Source: Streptomyces sporangiiformans (GTDB lineage: Bacteria; Actinomycetota; Actinomycetes; Streptomycetales; Streptomycetaceae). From it: a DNA stretch of 35,146 nt. The position numbers were made by a program, and so were the translations under genes. Shown here one piece after another: positions 1 through 8,625 of the stretch (position 1 is its first letter; each line of letters starts with the position of its first letter). The DNA is taken from assembly GCF_005768555.2 (NCBI RefSeq), contig NZ_VCHX02000329.1, positions 1 to 35,146 of the forward strand. The letters run 5' to 3'. The notes beneath the pieces are model-generated. The model was not told the origin of the DNA and ran no database searches. It was given only the letters and a program-made list of their open reading frames with translations.

Positions 1-456
1 CGGATGTCCGGCGGGCCGTCGCGGCTTTCCCCCTGCCTCAAGGGCATGGGAGGTGCCCCCAGGCCCCCTGGCGTACTCGACCCGGGGGCAGCGACACGCA
101 TCCTCTGCGTGGCCCGCCCAGCTCTCCGGTGGAGCAGGGCCCCGCTCACTGGCGCCGCTTCCCGGCGAACGGTTCCAACCCCTCCCCCCGGGAGCCCAGA
201 TGCACGGGATGCCCCGTGAAACAGGGAGGGAGCGTCGCAATTCGGGTACGTCACCTGATTGTTATGGCCGATAACAAAATCTCGTCTCCCGACTCTGGCG
301 CACGAGCCCTGGACCGTCGTAAGTTCCCGCTCACAACATTCAGCCGGGCGGATCACCTGAGACCCGGCAATTCACCCGAGAGCGCGCTTCTCGTCTTCCT
401 TCTCACCACCTCGTGCGTCCGGTCGTCCGGCCGTAACACCAGAAAGGACCCTGCCC
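1..456. other. Non-coding region upstream of xylF
   Basis: No convincing gene is visible here. The open frames that cross it lack a good ribosome site and do not resemble a known family. It holds the leader of the xyl operon and the palindrome at 259-277. A short GC-rich stretch near 31-72 can fold weakly (GGGCA at about 44-48 against TGCCC) and may be a remnant of a dispersed Streptomyces repeat, but I cannot confirm this. The window starts inside this region, so the neighbouring gene on the left is unknown. Confidence 0.6.
259..277. promoter_or_regulatory. 19-bp palindrome, candidate ROK (XylR-type) operator
   Basis: The sequence TTGTTATGGCCGATAACAA is a perfect inverted repeat of 7-bp arms around a GGCCG spacer. 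It stands out as AT-rich in otherwise GC-rich DNA. It lies about 180 bp upstream of xylF, whose operon is followed directly by a ROK-family regulator gene. ROK repressors such as Bacillus XylR bind inverted repeats, so this is the natural candidate operator. The assignment is by inference from position and symmetry. Confidence 0.5.
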
Positions 457-1551
457 ATGCGCAAGGGACTCCTCCTCACCGCCGCCTCGGTGGCACTGGT
501 CAGCTCGCTCACCGCCTGCGGCGACTCCTCGTCCAGCGCGGACGGTTCCGGCTCCGACGCCAAGAAGCCGAAGATCGGCGTGATCCTCCCGGACAGCAAG
601 TCCTCGGCCCGCTGGGAGACCGCGGACCGCAAGTACCTCTCCGAGGCGTTCAAGGCGGCGGGAGTCGAGTACGACATCCAGAACGCGCAGGGCGACAAGC
701 AGCAGTTCCAGACCATCGCCGACCAGATGATCACCAGCGGCGTCAACGTCCTGGTGATCGTCAACCTGGACAGCGGCACCGGGAAGGCCGTGCTGGACAA
801 GGCCAAGGCGCAGGGTGTCGCCACGATCGACTACGACCGGCTCACCCTCGGCGGCTCCGCCCAGTACTACGTGAGCTTCGACAACACCGAGGTCGGCAAG
901 CTGCAGGGCGAGGGCCTCAGCAAGTGCCTGAGCGACATGAAGGCCAAGAAGCCGATCGTCGCCACGCTCAACGGTTCTCCGACCGACAACAACGCCACCC
1001 TCTTCGCCAAGGGCTACAACGGCGTCCTCGACCCGAAGTACAAGGCGGGCGAGTACGTCAAGGGACCGGACCAGTCCGTCCCGGACTGGGACAACGCCCA
1101 GGCCGGCACCATCTTCGAGCAGATGCTCACCAGCGAGCCCAAGATCGGCGGTGTGCTCGCCGCCAACGACGGCCTCGGCAACGCGGCCATCGCCGTGCTG
1201 CGCAAGCAGAACCGCAACGGCGAGGTCCCGGTCACCGGTCAGGACGCCACCGTGCAGGGCCTGCAGAACATCCTGGCGGGCGACCAGTGCATGACGGTCT
1301 ACAAGGCGGTCAAGAAGGAGGCGGACGCCACCGCCAAGCTCGCCGTGTCCCTCGCCAAGGGCGAGAAGGGGGAGACCAACGCGACCGTCGAGGACCCCGA
1401 GGGCAAGCGCAAGGTGGCGGCCGTGCTGGAGACCCCGGTGGCCATCTACAAGGACAACGTCAAGGACGTCGTGGCCGACGGCTTCGTCACCAAGGAAGAG
1501 CTGTGCACGGGGAAGTACGCCGCCCTGTGCACCAAGGCCGGCATCAAGTAG
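457..1551 (+). CDS. xylF: Xylose-type sugar ABC transporter substrate-binding lipoprotein
   Basis: This 364-residue protein is the extracytoplasmic sugar receptor of a CUT2 ABC importer. Residues 1-20 form a lipoprotein signal peptide with lipobox LTAC, so Cys21 would be lipidated and the protein held on the outer face of the membrane. The mature part is a periplasmic-binding-protein type 1 fold. Segments shared with E. coli XylF are visible: an RW near the N-terminus, DYDR, VSFDN, GSPTDNN followed by LF, AANDG, GQDA and MTVYK, which line the pentose site in that family. D-xylose is the best guess; other sugars are possible. The ATG follows a GAAAGGA ribosome site. It is first in the xylFGH-ROK operon and is separated from xylG by a strong hairpin, which would allow more receptor than transporter to be made. 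Confidence 0.88.
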   Translation: MRKGLLLTAASVALVSSLTACGDSSSSADGSGSDAKKPKIGVILPDSKSSARWETADRKYLSEAFKAAGVEYDIQNAQGDKQQFQTIADQMITSGVNVLVIVNLDSGTGKAVLDKAKAQGVATIDYDRLTLGGSAQYYVSFDNTEVGKLQGEGLSKCLSDMKAKKPIVATLNGSPTDNNATLFAKGYNGVLDPKYKAGEYVKGPDQSVPDWDNAQAGTIFEQMLTSEPKIGGVLAANDGLGNAAIAVLRKQNRNGEVPVTGQDATVQGLQNILAGDQCMTVYKAVKKEADATAKLAVSLAKGEKGETNATVEDPEGKRKVAAVLETPVAIYKDNVKDVVADGFVTKEELCTGKYAALCTKAGIK

Positions 1552-1602
1552 TCCCCCTGACCGGCCGGTTCGAACGATTCCCCCCGATTCGGCCGACCCG
1601 GT

Positions 1603-1639
1603 CGCGGGCCCCGGGGTTCCCACCTCCCCGGGGCCCGCG
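1603..1639 (+). terminator. Intra-operon GC hairpin between xylF and xylG (attenuator or mRNA stabiliser)
   Basis: A perfect 14-bp stem (1603-1616 with 1626-1639) closes a 9-nt loop in the 116-bp gap between xylF and xylG. No T-tract follows. Such a hairpin after the binding-protein gene commonly gives partial termination or protects the 3' end of the upstream message, so receptor exceeds ATPase and permease. It ends about 14 nt before the xylG ribosome site. Confidence 0.6.
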
Positions 1640-1667
1640 GCCTCACGACGTTAAGGAGCCGTCTTCC

Positions 1668-2444
1668 ATGACAGCGACCCCGATCCTTCAACTGCGCGGA
1701 ATCGACAAGAGTTTCGGCCCCGTGCAGGTGCTGCACGACGTGGCCTTCGACGTTCACCCGGGCGAGGTGACCGCCCTCGTCGGCGACAACGGGGCCGGCA
1801 AGTCCACCCTGGTCAAGTGCATCGGCGGGATCCACCCGATCGACGGCGGCACGTACCGGTTCGAAGGTGAGCAGGTCCAGGTGCACAGCCCGCGCGACGC
1901 GGCCGCCATGGGCGTCGAGATCGTGTACCAGGACCTGGCCCTCTGCGACAACCTCGACATCGTGCAGAACATGTTCCTCGGCCGCGAGAAGCGCCGGGGA
2001 CTCGTCCTGGACGACGCGACGATGGAGGAGATGGCGGCCAAGACCCTCGAAGGGCTGTCGGTCCGCACCGTCAAGTCCATCCGCCAGCAGGTCTCCAGCC
2101 TCTCCGGTGGCCAGCGGCAGACCGTGGCCATCGCCAAGGCCGTGCTGTGGAACAGCAAGGTGGTCATCCTGGACGAGCCGACCGCCGCGCTCGGCGTCGC
2201 GCAGACCGCCCAGGTCCTCGAACTGGTCCGGCGGCTGGCCGACAACGGCCTCGCCGTGGTCCTGATCTCCCACAACATGAACGACGTCTTCGCGGTGTCC
2301 GACCGGATCGCCGCCCTCTACCTGGGCCGGATGGCCGCCCAGGTCAGGACGTCGGACGTGACGCACTCCCAGGTCGTCGAACTCATCACCTCAGGACGCA
2401 GCGGGGACCTCGGCCTCGCCCACACCAACGGAGCCACCGCATGA
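1668..2444 (+). CDS. xylG: CUT2 sugar ABC transporter ATP-binding protein, single-domain
   Basis: This 258-residue ATPase energises the sugar importer. Visible motifs are Walker A (GDNGAGKST, about 39-47), the ABC signature LSGGQ (145-149), and Walker B with the catalytic glutamate (VVILDEP, 165-171). E. coli XylG and RbsA are double-length fusions of two nucleotide-binding domains. This protein has only one, as in the FrcA type, so two copies would have to pair. A good AAGGAG site lies about 9 nt before the ATG at 1668; longer in-frame starts run back through xylF and are not credible. The stop overlaps the start of the permease gene (ATGA), indicating translational coupling. Confidence 0.88.
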   Translation: MTATPILQLRGIDKSFGPVQVLHDVAFDVHPGEVTALVGDNGAGKSTLVKCIGGIHPIDGGTYRFEGEQVQVHSPRDAAAMGVEIVYQDLALCDNLDIVQNMFLGREKRRGLVLDDATMEEMAAKTLEGLSVRTVKSIRQQVSSLSGGQRQTVAIAKAVLWNSKVVILDEPTAALGVAQTAQVLELVRRLADNGLAVVLISHNMNDVFAVSDRIAALYLGRMAAQVRTSDVTHSQVVELITSGRSGDLGLAHTNGATA

Positions 2445-3721
2445 CCGCCGCCGTCGCCTCCGAGAAGCCAGAGATGCCGGACAGTTCCGGTGCGCCGAAG
2501 AAGGACGGAGCGGCGGCTGCCGCGAGTCTGCGCTCGGCGGCCCGCACCTACGTCGAGCGCGTACGTGGCGGTGAGTTGGGGGCCCTTCCCGCCGTCCTCG
2601 GCCTGATCGTCCTCTGCGCGTTCTTCGCCGCCCTGCGCCCCGTCTTCCTGTCCGAGCTGAACTTCGCCAACCTGCTCACCCAGGGCGCGGGCAGCATCGC
2701 CATCGCCATGGGCCTGGTCTTCGTCCTCCTCCTCGGCGAGATCGACCTGTCCGCCGGGTACGCGAGCGGAGTCTGCGCCGCCGTCCTGGCCATCCTGCTC
2801 ACCGACAACGGGTGGCCGTGGTACGGCGCCGCCGCCGCGGCGATCCTCACCGGCACGGTGATCGGCCTGGTGCTGGGCCTGCTGGTGGCGAAGGTCGGCA
2901 TCCCCTCCTTCGTGGTCACCCTGGCCGCGTTCCTGGGATTCCAGGGCATCGTGCTGATGCTGCTCAAGGAGGGCACCAACATCTCCATCCGGGACCAGAC
3001 GATCCTGGCCGTCGCCAACAGCAACCTCTCCCCCGCGCTCGGCTGGGTGCTGCTCGCCGTCAGTGTCGCGGCCTACGGTGCGATTCAGTTCCGGCAGGAC
3101 CGCAACCGCCGCCGGCGCGGGCTGGTCACCGTTCCGCTCTCCCTGCTCGCGGTCAGGGTCGGTGGCCTGGCGGCACTCGGCGCGGTCGCCGTCCACCTGC
3201 TCAACCAGGAGCGCAGCCGCAACATCATCGTCGACTCGCTCAAGGGCGTGCCGATCGTGGTGCCGGTCATCGCCGTCCTGCTCGTCGCCGGTACGTTCCT
3301 GCTCCAGCGCACCTCGTTCGGCCTGCACATCTACGCGGTGGGCGGCAATGCCGAGGCGGCCCGGCGGGCGGGCATCAACGTGGCCGCCATCCGCGTCTCC
3401 GCTTTCGTCATCTGCTCGTCCCTGGCCGCGGTCGGCGGCATCATCGCCGCGTCCCGGGGCAACTCGGTGGACCCCAACACCGGGGGCAGCAACGTGCTGC
3501 TGCTGGCGGTCGGCGCCGCGGTCATCGGCGGAACCAGCCTGTTCGGCGGGCGGGGCAGGATCGTGGACGCCGTGCTCGGCGGCATGGTGGTCGCGGTGAT
3601 CCAGAACGGCATGGGACTGATGGGCTACAGCTCAGGGGTCAAGTACGCTGTCACGGGTTCGGTTCTGCTGGTGGCCGCAGGCGTGGATGCGCTGTCCCGT
3701 CGCCGGGCCGTACAACGATGA
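2441..3721 (+). CDS. xylH: CUT2 sugar ABC transporter permease (XylH-like)
   Basis: This 426-residue integral membrane protein forms the channel of the sugar importer. After a hydrophilic N-terminal stretch of about 50 residues it has around ten hydrophobic segments. CUT2/RbsC-family features are visible: the GEIDLSAGY motif in the first third, and near the C-terminus a loop containing GGNAEAARRAGI followed by GGTSLFGGRG. The ATG overlaps the xylG stop by 4 nt. The family assignment is firm; the sugar is inferred from the receptor gene. Confidence 0.88.
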   Translation: MTAAVASEKPEMPDSSGAPKKDGAAAAASLRSAARTYVERVRGGELGALPAVLGLIVLCAFFAALRPVFLSELNFANLLTQGAGSIAIAMGLVFVLLLGEIDLSAGYASGVCAAVLAILLTDNGWPWYGAAAAAILTGTVIGLVLGLLVAKVGIPSFVVTLAAFLGFQGIVLMLLKEGTNISIRDQTILAVANSNLSPALGWVLLAVSVAAYGAIQFRQDRNRRRRGLVTVPLSLLAVRVGGLAALGAVAVHLLNQERSRNIIVDSLKGVPIVVPVIAVLLVAGTFLLQRTSFGLHIYAVGGNAEAARRAGINVAAIRVSAFVICSSLAAVGGIIAASRGNSVDPNTGGSNVLLLAVGAAVIGGTSLFGGRGRIVDAVLGGMVVAVIQNGMGLMGYSSGVKYAVTGSVLLVAAGVDALSRRRAVQR

Positions 3722-3734
3722 GGTCTGAAGCACC

Positions 3735-4940
3735 ATGAAAGCCGGTCCCTCGCAGGAGGAGATCCGCCGGCACAATCTCGGCACCCTGCTCCGCCATGTG
3801 CACATCGGCGGCTCCATGTCGCGGGCGGTGCTGGCCGACCGCATGGGCCTCAACCGCAGCACGATCCTGGGTCTGGTCAGTGAGCTGGCCTCGGTCGGCC
3901 TGGTGCGTGAGGAACTTCCCCGTGACACCGGCAGGGCCGGCCGGCCGTCCCTGGTCGTACGGCCCGAGTCCGACCAGGTGTACGTCCTCTCCTTCGACGT
4001 CGGCGTGGAGCGGCTGACCGCCGCGCGCATCGGCCTGGGCGGGGTCTTCCTCGACCGGAGGGAGACCCGCGTGCGTCCCGACCGTCGCGACGCCGGCGAA
4101 GTGACCGAAGTCCTAGCCGGCTTCGCCCGGCAGATGATGGACACCGCACGGCACGGAACGAACTGCGTCGGCGTGGGCGCCGCCGTCCGCGGGACGGTAC
4201 GCCGGACCGACGGCCTGGTGCGCTCCGCCTCCTACATCGACTGGGAGGACGAGGAGTTCGGCGCGGGCCTCACCCGCCGGCTGGACCTCGGCCTCCCCGT
4301 GGCGGTCGGGAACGAGGCAAGTCTCGGTGCCCTCGCCGAGCACCTGCGCGGCGCCGGCACCGGCTGCCAGGACCTCGTGTATCTGCACGGCGACATCGGC
4401 ATAGGCGGCGGCGTCATCACCGGCGGCCAACTGCTCGGCGGCGACTGCGGATACGGCGGGGAGATCGGGCACATGGTCGTCAACCCGCGCGGCGGCAGAC
4501 GCTGCGGGTGCGGTGCGCGCGGCTGTCTCGAGGCCGAGGCCGGGGAGCGCGCTCTGCTCGAGGCCGCCCAGCGCGACCCGTCGGCCACCGGCCGGGAGGC
4601 CGTACGCGCCGTCATCGAAGCGGCCGACCGGGGCGACATCAGCGCCCGCGCCGCCCTGCACGACGTCGGCGACTGGCTGGGCATCGGTGTCGCCAACCTG
4701 GTCAACATCCTCAATCCGCGAACCGTCATCTTCGGTGGGACGCTCCGCGAGGTGTTCCTCGGATCGGCCGCGCAGATCCGCAGCCGTATCAACAGCCACG
4801 CCCTCGCGGCCTCCCGCGAGAACCTGCGGCTGCGCGTCGGCGAGCTCGGCGACAACGGGGTGCTCATCGGCGCCGCCGAACTCGCCTTCTCCACCATCCT
4901 CGCGGGCCCGCTGGAGGCACTGGCTCGCACCACCCCGTAG
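3735..4940 (+). CDS. ROK-family transcriptional repressor of the xyl operon
   Basis: This 401-residue regulator has an N-terminal winged helix-turn-helix (about 15-65) and a C-terminal sugar-kinase-like ROK domain. The ROK signature lies around residues 219-266, ending in the zinc-binding motif CGCGARGC (Cys257, Cys259, Cys264) with His246 nearby. At the position where ROK kinases carry a catalytic Asp (NDAN) this protein reads NEAS (193-196), fitting a sensor rather than an active kinase. It starts 13 bp after xylH and is probably co-transcribed. Expected role: represses xylFGH until sugar binds; the palindrome at 259-277 is a candidate site. A broader carbon-control role, as known for some Streptomyces ROK regulators, cannot be excluded. 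Confidence 0.85.
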   Translation: MKAGPSQEEIRRHNLGTLLRHVHIGGSMSRAVLADRMGLNRSTILGLVSELASVGLVREELPRDTGRAGRPSLVVRPESDQVYVLSFDVGVERLTAARIGLGGVFLDRRETRVRPDRRDAGEVTEVLAGFARQMMDTARHGTNCVGVGAAVRGTVRRTDGLVRSASYIDWEDEEFGAGLTRRLDLGLPVAVGNEASLGALAEHLRGAGTGCQDLVYLHGDIGIGGGVITGGQLLGGDCGYGGEIGHMVVNPRGGRRCGCGARGCLEAEAGERALLEAAQRDPSATGREAVRAVIEAADRGDISARAALHDVGDWLGIGVANLVNILNPRTVIFGGTLREVFLGSAAQIRSRINSHALAASRENLRLRVGELGDNGVLIGAAELAFSTILAGPLEALARTTP

Positions 4941-4984
4941 GGCCTGTCCGGCCGGAACGCTCCCGGATGAACCGCGGGTGGCTG

Positions 4985-5440
4985 TCAGCCGTTCGCCGAG
5001 GCCTTCTTGATCGCTTCGCGGATCCGGGAGTAGGTACCGCAGCGGCACACGTTCTCGATCCGGTCGATGTCGGCGTCCGTCGGCCGGGCCGTCTTCTTCA
5101 GCAGGGCCGCCGCGGCCATGATCTGGCCGGGCTGGCAGAAACCGCACTGCGCGACGTCGCAGCCGAGCCATGCCTGTTGCACAGGGTGCAGCTTGTCGCC
5201 GTCGGCCAGGCCTTCGATCGTGGTGACCTCGCGGCCCGCGCAGTCCGCGACCGGGACGACACAGGGCTGTATCTCCTCACCGTCCAGGTGACTGGTGCAG
5301 GCTCGGCAGACGCCCACACCGCAGCCGTACTTGGGACCGGTGACGTGCAACAGGTCCCTCAGTACCCACAGCAGCGGCATGTCAGTCGGCGCCTCGACGG
5401 TGACCGGCTTCCGGTTGAGGACGAAGGAGTAGGACGGCAT
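4985..5440 (-). CDS. 2Fe-2S subunit of a molybdenum hydroxylase (IorA-like)
   Basis: This 151-residue protein is the small electron-transfer subunit of a xanthine-dehydrogenase-superfamily enzyme of the isoquinoline 1-oxidoreductase type. It carries the plant-ferredoxin cluster (Cys40, Cys45, Cys48, Cys60) and the second alpha-helical 2Fe-2S cluster (Cys99 and Cys102 in CGFCQPGQ, Cys132 and Cys134 in CRCGT). Length and spacing are normal for the family. I chose the ATG at 5440 because it begins the conserved fold and has AGAAGG upstream; longer frames run into the large-subunit gene. It lies 10 bp downstream of the large subunit, so the two form one operon. Confidence 0.88.
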   Translation of the reverse strand: MPSYSFVLNRKPVTVEAPTDMPLLWVLRDLLHVTGPKYGCGVGVCRACTSHLDGEEIQPCVVPVADCAGREVTTIEGLADGDKLHPVQQAWLGCDVAQCGFCQPGQIMAAAALLKKTARPTDADIDRIENVCRCGTYSRIREAIKKASANG

Positions 5441-5450
5441 CGGCACCTTC

Positions 5451-7571
5451 TCAGAAGTTGAGGGGGAAGCGGCGGGGCTTGGTGCCGGTCGCCCGGGCGT
5501 AGGCATTGGCGACGGCGCCGGCCGCGGCCGGGACTCCGAGTTCACCGGCCCCGCCGGGGTCCCGTCGGGAGGGCATGATGTGCGCCTCGAAGTGCAACGG
5601 GGCGTGCCGCTGGCGGGCGTAGTGGAAGTCGGCGTAGCTGCTCTCGCGGACGGCGCCCCGGTCGATGTGCAGGCCGGCCCGGAGCACGGTGGAGATGCCG
5701 TCGATCGCGGTGCCCATGAGCTGGGCTTCAAGACCGCGTGGATTGACGGCCGTTCCGACGTCGGCCGCCATCACCACCTTGGTCACCCGGGGGTTCTTCG
5801 GGTCGGTGGCGTCGATCTCGACCAGGCACGCGACGCAGGAGCCGTACTCCTCGTGGACGGCCACGCCCTGCGCCTGCCCGGCCGGCATGGTCCGGCTCCA
5901 CGCTCCGGCGCTCGCGGTCTTGTCGAGTACGGCTTTGACGGCCTTGTTCCTCAGCGTGGTGCGCCGGAAGGCGACCGGGTCCTTGCCCAGGCTCCTGGCC
6001 ACCTCGTCGACGACGATCTCCTCCGCCGTCCGCATCGTCCCGGAGTCCACCGACCGCCAGGCGCCGAGGGGCATCGCCAGCTCGACCGAGCCCGACCCCC
6101 CGGAGACCCGCCCGAAGTTGTACAGGCCACTGTCGCTGGGCAGCGGGCCCGCGGCGCGTGTGACGGCAGGGATCGCACCGCCCTGGACCGCCGCCCCTGA
6201 CTGACCGTAGGACTCGCTCACGGAAGCCGTCGAGTGGACGAAGGCCACCACCTTCCCCCGGGCATGACTCGCCCGGATCCGGTGGTGGGAGGCCGGGCGC
6301 ATCCTGCCGTGCCGGATGTCGTCGGCGCGGCTCCACATCAGCTTGACCGGCCGGCGTGCCGCTTTCGAGATCAGGGCGGCCTCGATGGCGGCGTCGTGGT
6401 TCAGCCGCCGGCCGAACGACCCCCCGCCCCGTATGACATGGACCTTTACCGTCGATTTGGGCAGCCCGACCGCCGAGGCGATGCTCTCCCGGGCATCCAT
6501 CGGCGTCTGGGAGGAGAACCAGATCTCGGCACGGGTGGCCCGTACGTCGGCCACCGCGGTCAGCACCTCCATCGGGGCATGGCTGACGAAGGCGAACTCG
6601 AACTCGCCCTCCGTCTGGGCCGATCCGCGTGGCGGGTTGCCGAGCCGTGGTACCGCGGCCCGCAGCCGCGCGCGGATCGCGGCGTCGGAGAGTGACGCCA
6701 GTGGGCCCGGCGCCCAGGTGATCCGCAGGGCGTCCCTGGCCTTGAAGGCGTGGTGGAAGGACTCCGCCACCACGGCGACCCCACCGGTGACCTTGACGAC
6801 CGCGTGGACGCCCGGCATGGCGCGAGCCACCCGGTCGTCGACCGAGACGACCTTGCCCCCGAGCGTCGGCGGCCTGGCCACCACAGTCGGCTGCGCTTCG
6901 GCAACCACCAGGTCTCCGGCGTACTCGGCCTTGCCGGTGACGATGTCCCGGGCGTCGATCCGGGTCGTCGGCCGCCCGATCACCCGGTGCCGGGACGCAG
7001 GTTTGGGTTTGCTCGACACGGCGGGCCGGTGGATCCGGGCGGCGCTCGCGGTCAGGGAACCGAAGGTGGCCGAACGTCCGTCCGGCGCGATCACCCTGGT
7101 GTCCCGGGTACGCAGGGACCGCGGCGGGAGGTGCCAGCGCTTGGCCGCCGCGGTCACCAGCTTGGCCCGCGCGGTGGCGGCCAGCTCGCGGGCCGGACCG
7201 TACAGCGAACTCACCGAGCTGGAACCGCCGGTGTACTGGTTCCCCTTCGCGCGGGCGTCGGCAAGCGGGATGTCGACATCGGCGAGCCGGGCGTCCAGCT
7301 CCTCGGCGATCATCATGGCGACCGCGGTCGTGACGCCCTGACCGACCTCGACGCGGGGCAGCCGTACGACGACCTTGTTGGCCGCGGTGACTTCCAGGAC
7401 CAGCATCTCCGCGTCGGTGCCGGTCACCAGGACGTCGGACGGCCTCCGGGCGGACTCGGCCTCGGCGCCTTCCGCCGACGACGTGTCGCAGCCGATGGGG
7501 GCAGCGAGGGTCAGGGTGGACGCCGCCAGCGAGTAGACCATGAACGTGCGGCGGGACAGCTGACGGGCCAA
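5451..7571 (-). CDS. Molybdopterin-binding subunit of an aldehyde/isoquinoline-type oxidoreductase, Tat-exported (IorB-like)
   Basis: This protein of about 706 residues is the catalytic molybdenum-cofactor subunit paired with the 2Fe-2S protein downstream. It begins with a twin-arginine signal (SRRTF, then a hydrophobic stretch to about residue 25), so the folded complex is likely exported. Family motifs include GGGSFGRR and, near the C-terminus, GAGELGVPAAAGAVANA, which carries the active-site Glu region. The start is probably TTG at 7571 (or CTG at 7574), right after a strong GGAGAGGAG; upstream in-frame codons extend through non-coding DNA. Related enzymes oxidise N-heterocycles or aldehydes; the substrate here cannot be read from sequence. 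No cytochrome c partner or cofactor-maturation (XdhC-like) gene is visible nearby. Confidence 0.82.
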   Translation of the reverse strand: MARQLSRRTFMVYSLAASTLTLAAPIGCDTSSAEGAEAESARRPSDVLVTGTDAEMLVLEVTAANKVVVRLPRVEVGQGVTTAVAMMIAEELDARLADVDIPLADARAKGNQYTGGSSSVSSLYGPARELAATARAKLVTAAAKRWHLPPRSLRTRDTRVIAPDGRSATFGSLTASAARIHRPAVSSKPKPASRHRVIGRPTTRIDARDIVTGKAEYAGDLVVAEAQPTVVARPPTLGGKVVSVDDRVARAMPGVHAVVKVTGGVAVVAESFHHAFKARDALRITWAPGPLASLSDAAIRARLRAAVPRLGNPPRGSAQTEGEFEFAFVSHAPMEVLTAVADVRATRAEIWFSSQTPMDARESIASAVGLPKSTVKVHVIRGGGSFGRRLNHDAAIEAALISKAARRPVKLMWSRADDIRHGRMRPASHHRIRASHARGKVVAFVHSTASVSESYGQSGAAVQGGAIPAVTRAAGPLPSDSGLYNFGRVSGGSGSVELAMPLGAWRSVDSGTMRTAEEIVVDEVARSLGKDPVAFRRTTLRNKAVKAVLDKTASAGAWSRTMPAGQAQGVAVHEEYGSCVACLVEIDATDPKNPRVTKVVMAADVGTAVNPRGLEAQLMGTAIDGISTVLRAGLHIDRGAVRESSYADFHYARQRHAPLHFEAHIMPSRRDPGGAGELGVPAAAGAVANAYARATGTKPRRFPLNF

Positions 7572-7962
7572 CAGACTCTCCTCTCCGCTTATCCGAGGTG
7601 GGGTTCGACTGGTATGAGGGGCCGGCGCACTTCGTGGTTGCGTGCGGAGCCGAGAAGCCGGGATGGTTACCCGCTCGGCCCGGGGCGGGTTCGCTTTGAA
7701 CTCGCCGATGTGCACGGAGGCCCTGGACGTCGGCCACCCGCTGCACCTTCGAGTCGTGGCCCACCTCCGACGGCGGCTACGAGGCGGTCCTGCGGATCCC
7801 GACCCGCGCGGACTGACAGCCAAGGCATGGCCCCAGGCCCCCTCATGACCCTTGACCCGGCCCGAAGGGGAAGGCCGACAGTGTCTGGGGCGAGCAGGAC
7901 GGCGAGCTGAGCACGCTCGGCCGCCTGGCTCTGACCGAACCCGGATGAGAGGGGACCTGCAT
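7572..7962. other. Intergenic region with possible gene remnants
   Basis: This 391-bp gap lies between the divergent molybdenum-hydroxylase and methyltransferase genes and should hold both promoters; I found no clear -35/-10 pair. Two short reading frames end here like the tails of proteins. One closes with SDGGYEAVLRIPTRAD and a stop near 7817, resembling the extreme C-terminus of a sensor kinase. The other closes with GELSTLGRLALTEPG at about 7947. Neither has a start or an upstream body, so at most they are remnants. Confidence 0.35.
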
Positions 7963-8625
7963 ATGGATGACGACGCTCTCCTGGCGGAGCAGATGGCCTA
8001 CTACAGGGCCGGCGCGGCCGAGTACGACCGGCCCTATGCGGAGCGCGAAGAGTTGCAGGAGTTGCTGACTGTCGTCGATGACCTCCCGATCACCGGGGAC
8101 GTGCTGGAGTTGGCCTGCGGCACGGGCCAGTGGACCCGGCTGCTCGCCGCGCGGGCGCATGCGCTGACGGCTGTCGACGCGGCAGCCGAAGTGCTGGCCC
8201 TCGCTCGTGCGCGTACCGCGTCCCCCACCGTCCGGTTCCTCCAGGCCGATCTGTTCGAGTGGCAGCCCCTACGCCGCTACGACACCGTGTTCTTCGCCTT
8301 CTGGCTCTCCCATGTCCCGCCGACGCGGTTGCCCGACTTCTGGAACACCGTCGCCGCCGCGCTCACGCCGGGTGGCAAAGCGATCTTCATCGACGACGGC
8401 CCGGCCGCGGCCGCGGAGGAGGAAGTCCTCGCCCACCAGCCCGCCCCGGCGGCGCTGCGCCGGCTCGACGACGGCAGCCAGTACCGCATCGTGAAGGTGT
8501 TCCACGATGCCCGGACCCTCACGGACGACCTCACAGCGCTGGGGTGGTCGGCCCGCATCCGGCCCGTGGCCGGCGGCTTCGTCGGCATCGCGGAACCACC
8601 GACAGCGGTCACCCGGCCCGGGTGA
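7963..8625 (+). CDS. Class I SAM-dependent methyltransferase
   Basis: This 220-residue protein has a Rossmann-type methyltransferase fold. Motif I, VLELACGTGQ (about 47-56), binds S-adenosylmethionine. An acidic residue follows at the end of the next strand (TAVDAA), then FLQADLFEW and the motif IV region DTVFFAFWLSHV. The acceptor substrate is not identifiable. The ATG at 7963 is chosen because it has GAGAGGGGA upstream and starts the conserved helix; upstream frame is poor. Its 3' end overlaps the convergent decarboxylase gene by 17 bp, so the two cannot both be transcribed through without antisense overlap. Confidence 0.8.
   Translation: MDDDALLAEQMAYYRAGAAEYDRPYAEREELQELLTVVDDLPITGDVLELACGTGQWTRLLAARAHALTAVDAAAEVLALARARTASPTVRFLQADLFEWQPLRRYDTVFFAFWLSHVPPTRLPDFWNTVAAALTPGGKAIFIDDGPAAAAEEEVLAHQPAPAALRRLDDGSQYRIVKVFHDARTLTDDLTALGWSARIRPVAGGFVGIAEPPTAVTRPG

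Noticed and set aside
403..1623. Long antisense open frames opposite xylF, kdpB, kdpA and other genes, some over 400 codons
   Set aside because: They are expected in DNA of very high GC content, show no family resemblance or ribosome site, and mirror the codon bias of the real genes on the other strand.
4947..4956. TCCGGCCGGA between the ROK gene and the 2Fe-2S subunit gene as a terminator
   Set aside because: It is a palindrome without a loop and cannot make a stable hairpin of useful length.
45..7845. Shared CCCCAGGCCCCCT near 57-70 and 7831-7843 as copies of a mobile repeat
   Set aside because: Only 13 GC-rich bases match, with no flanking similarity.
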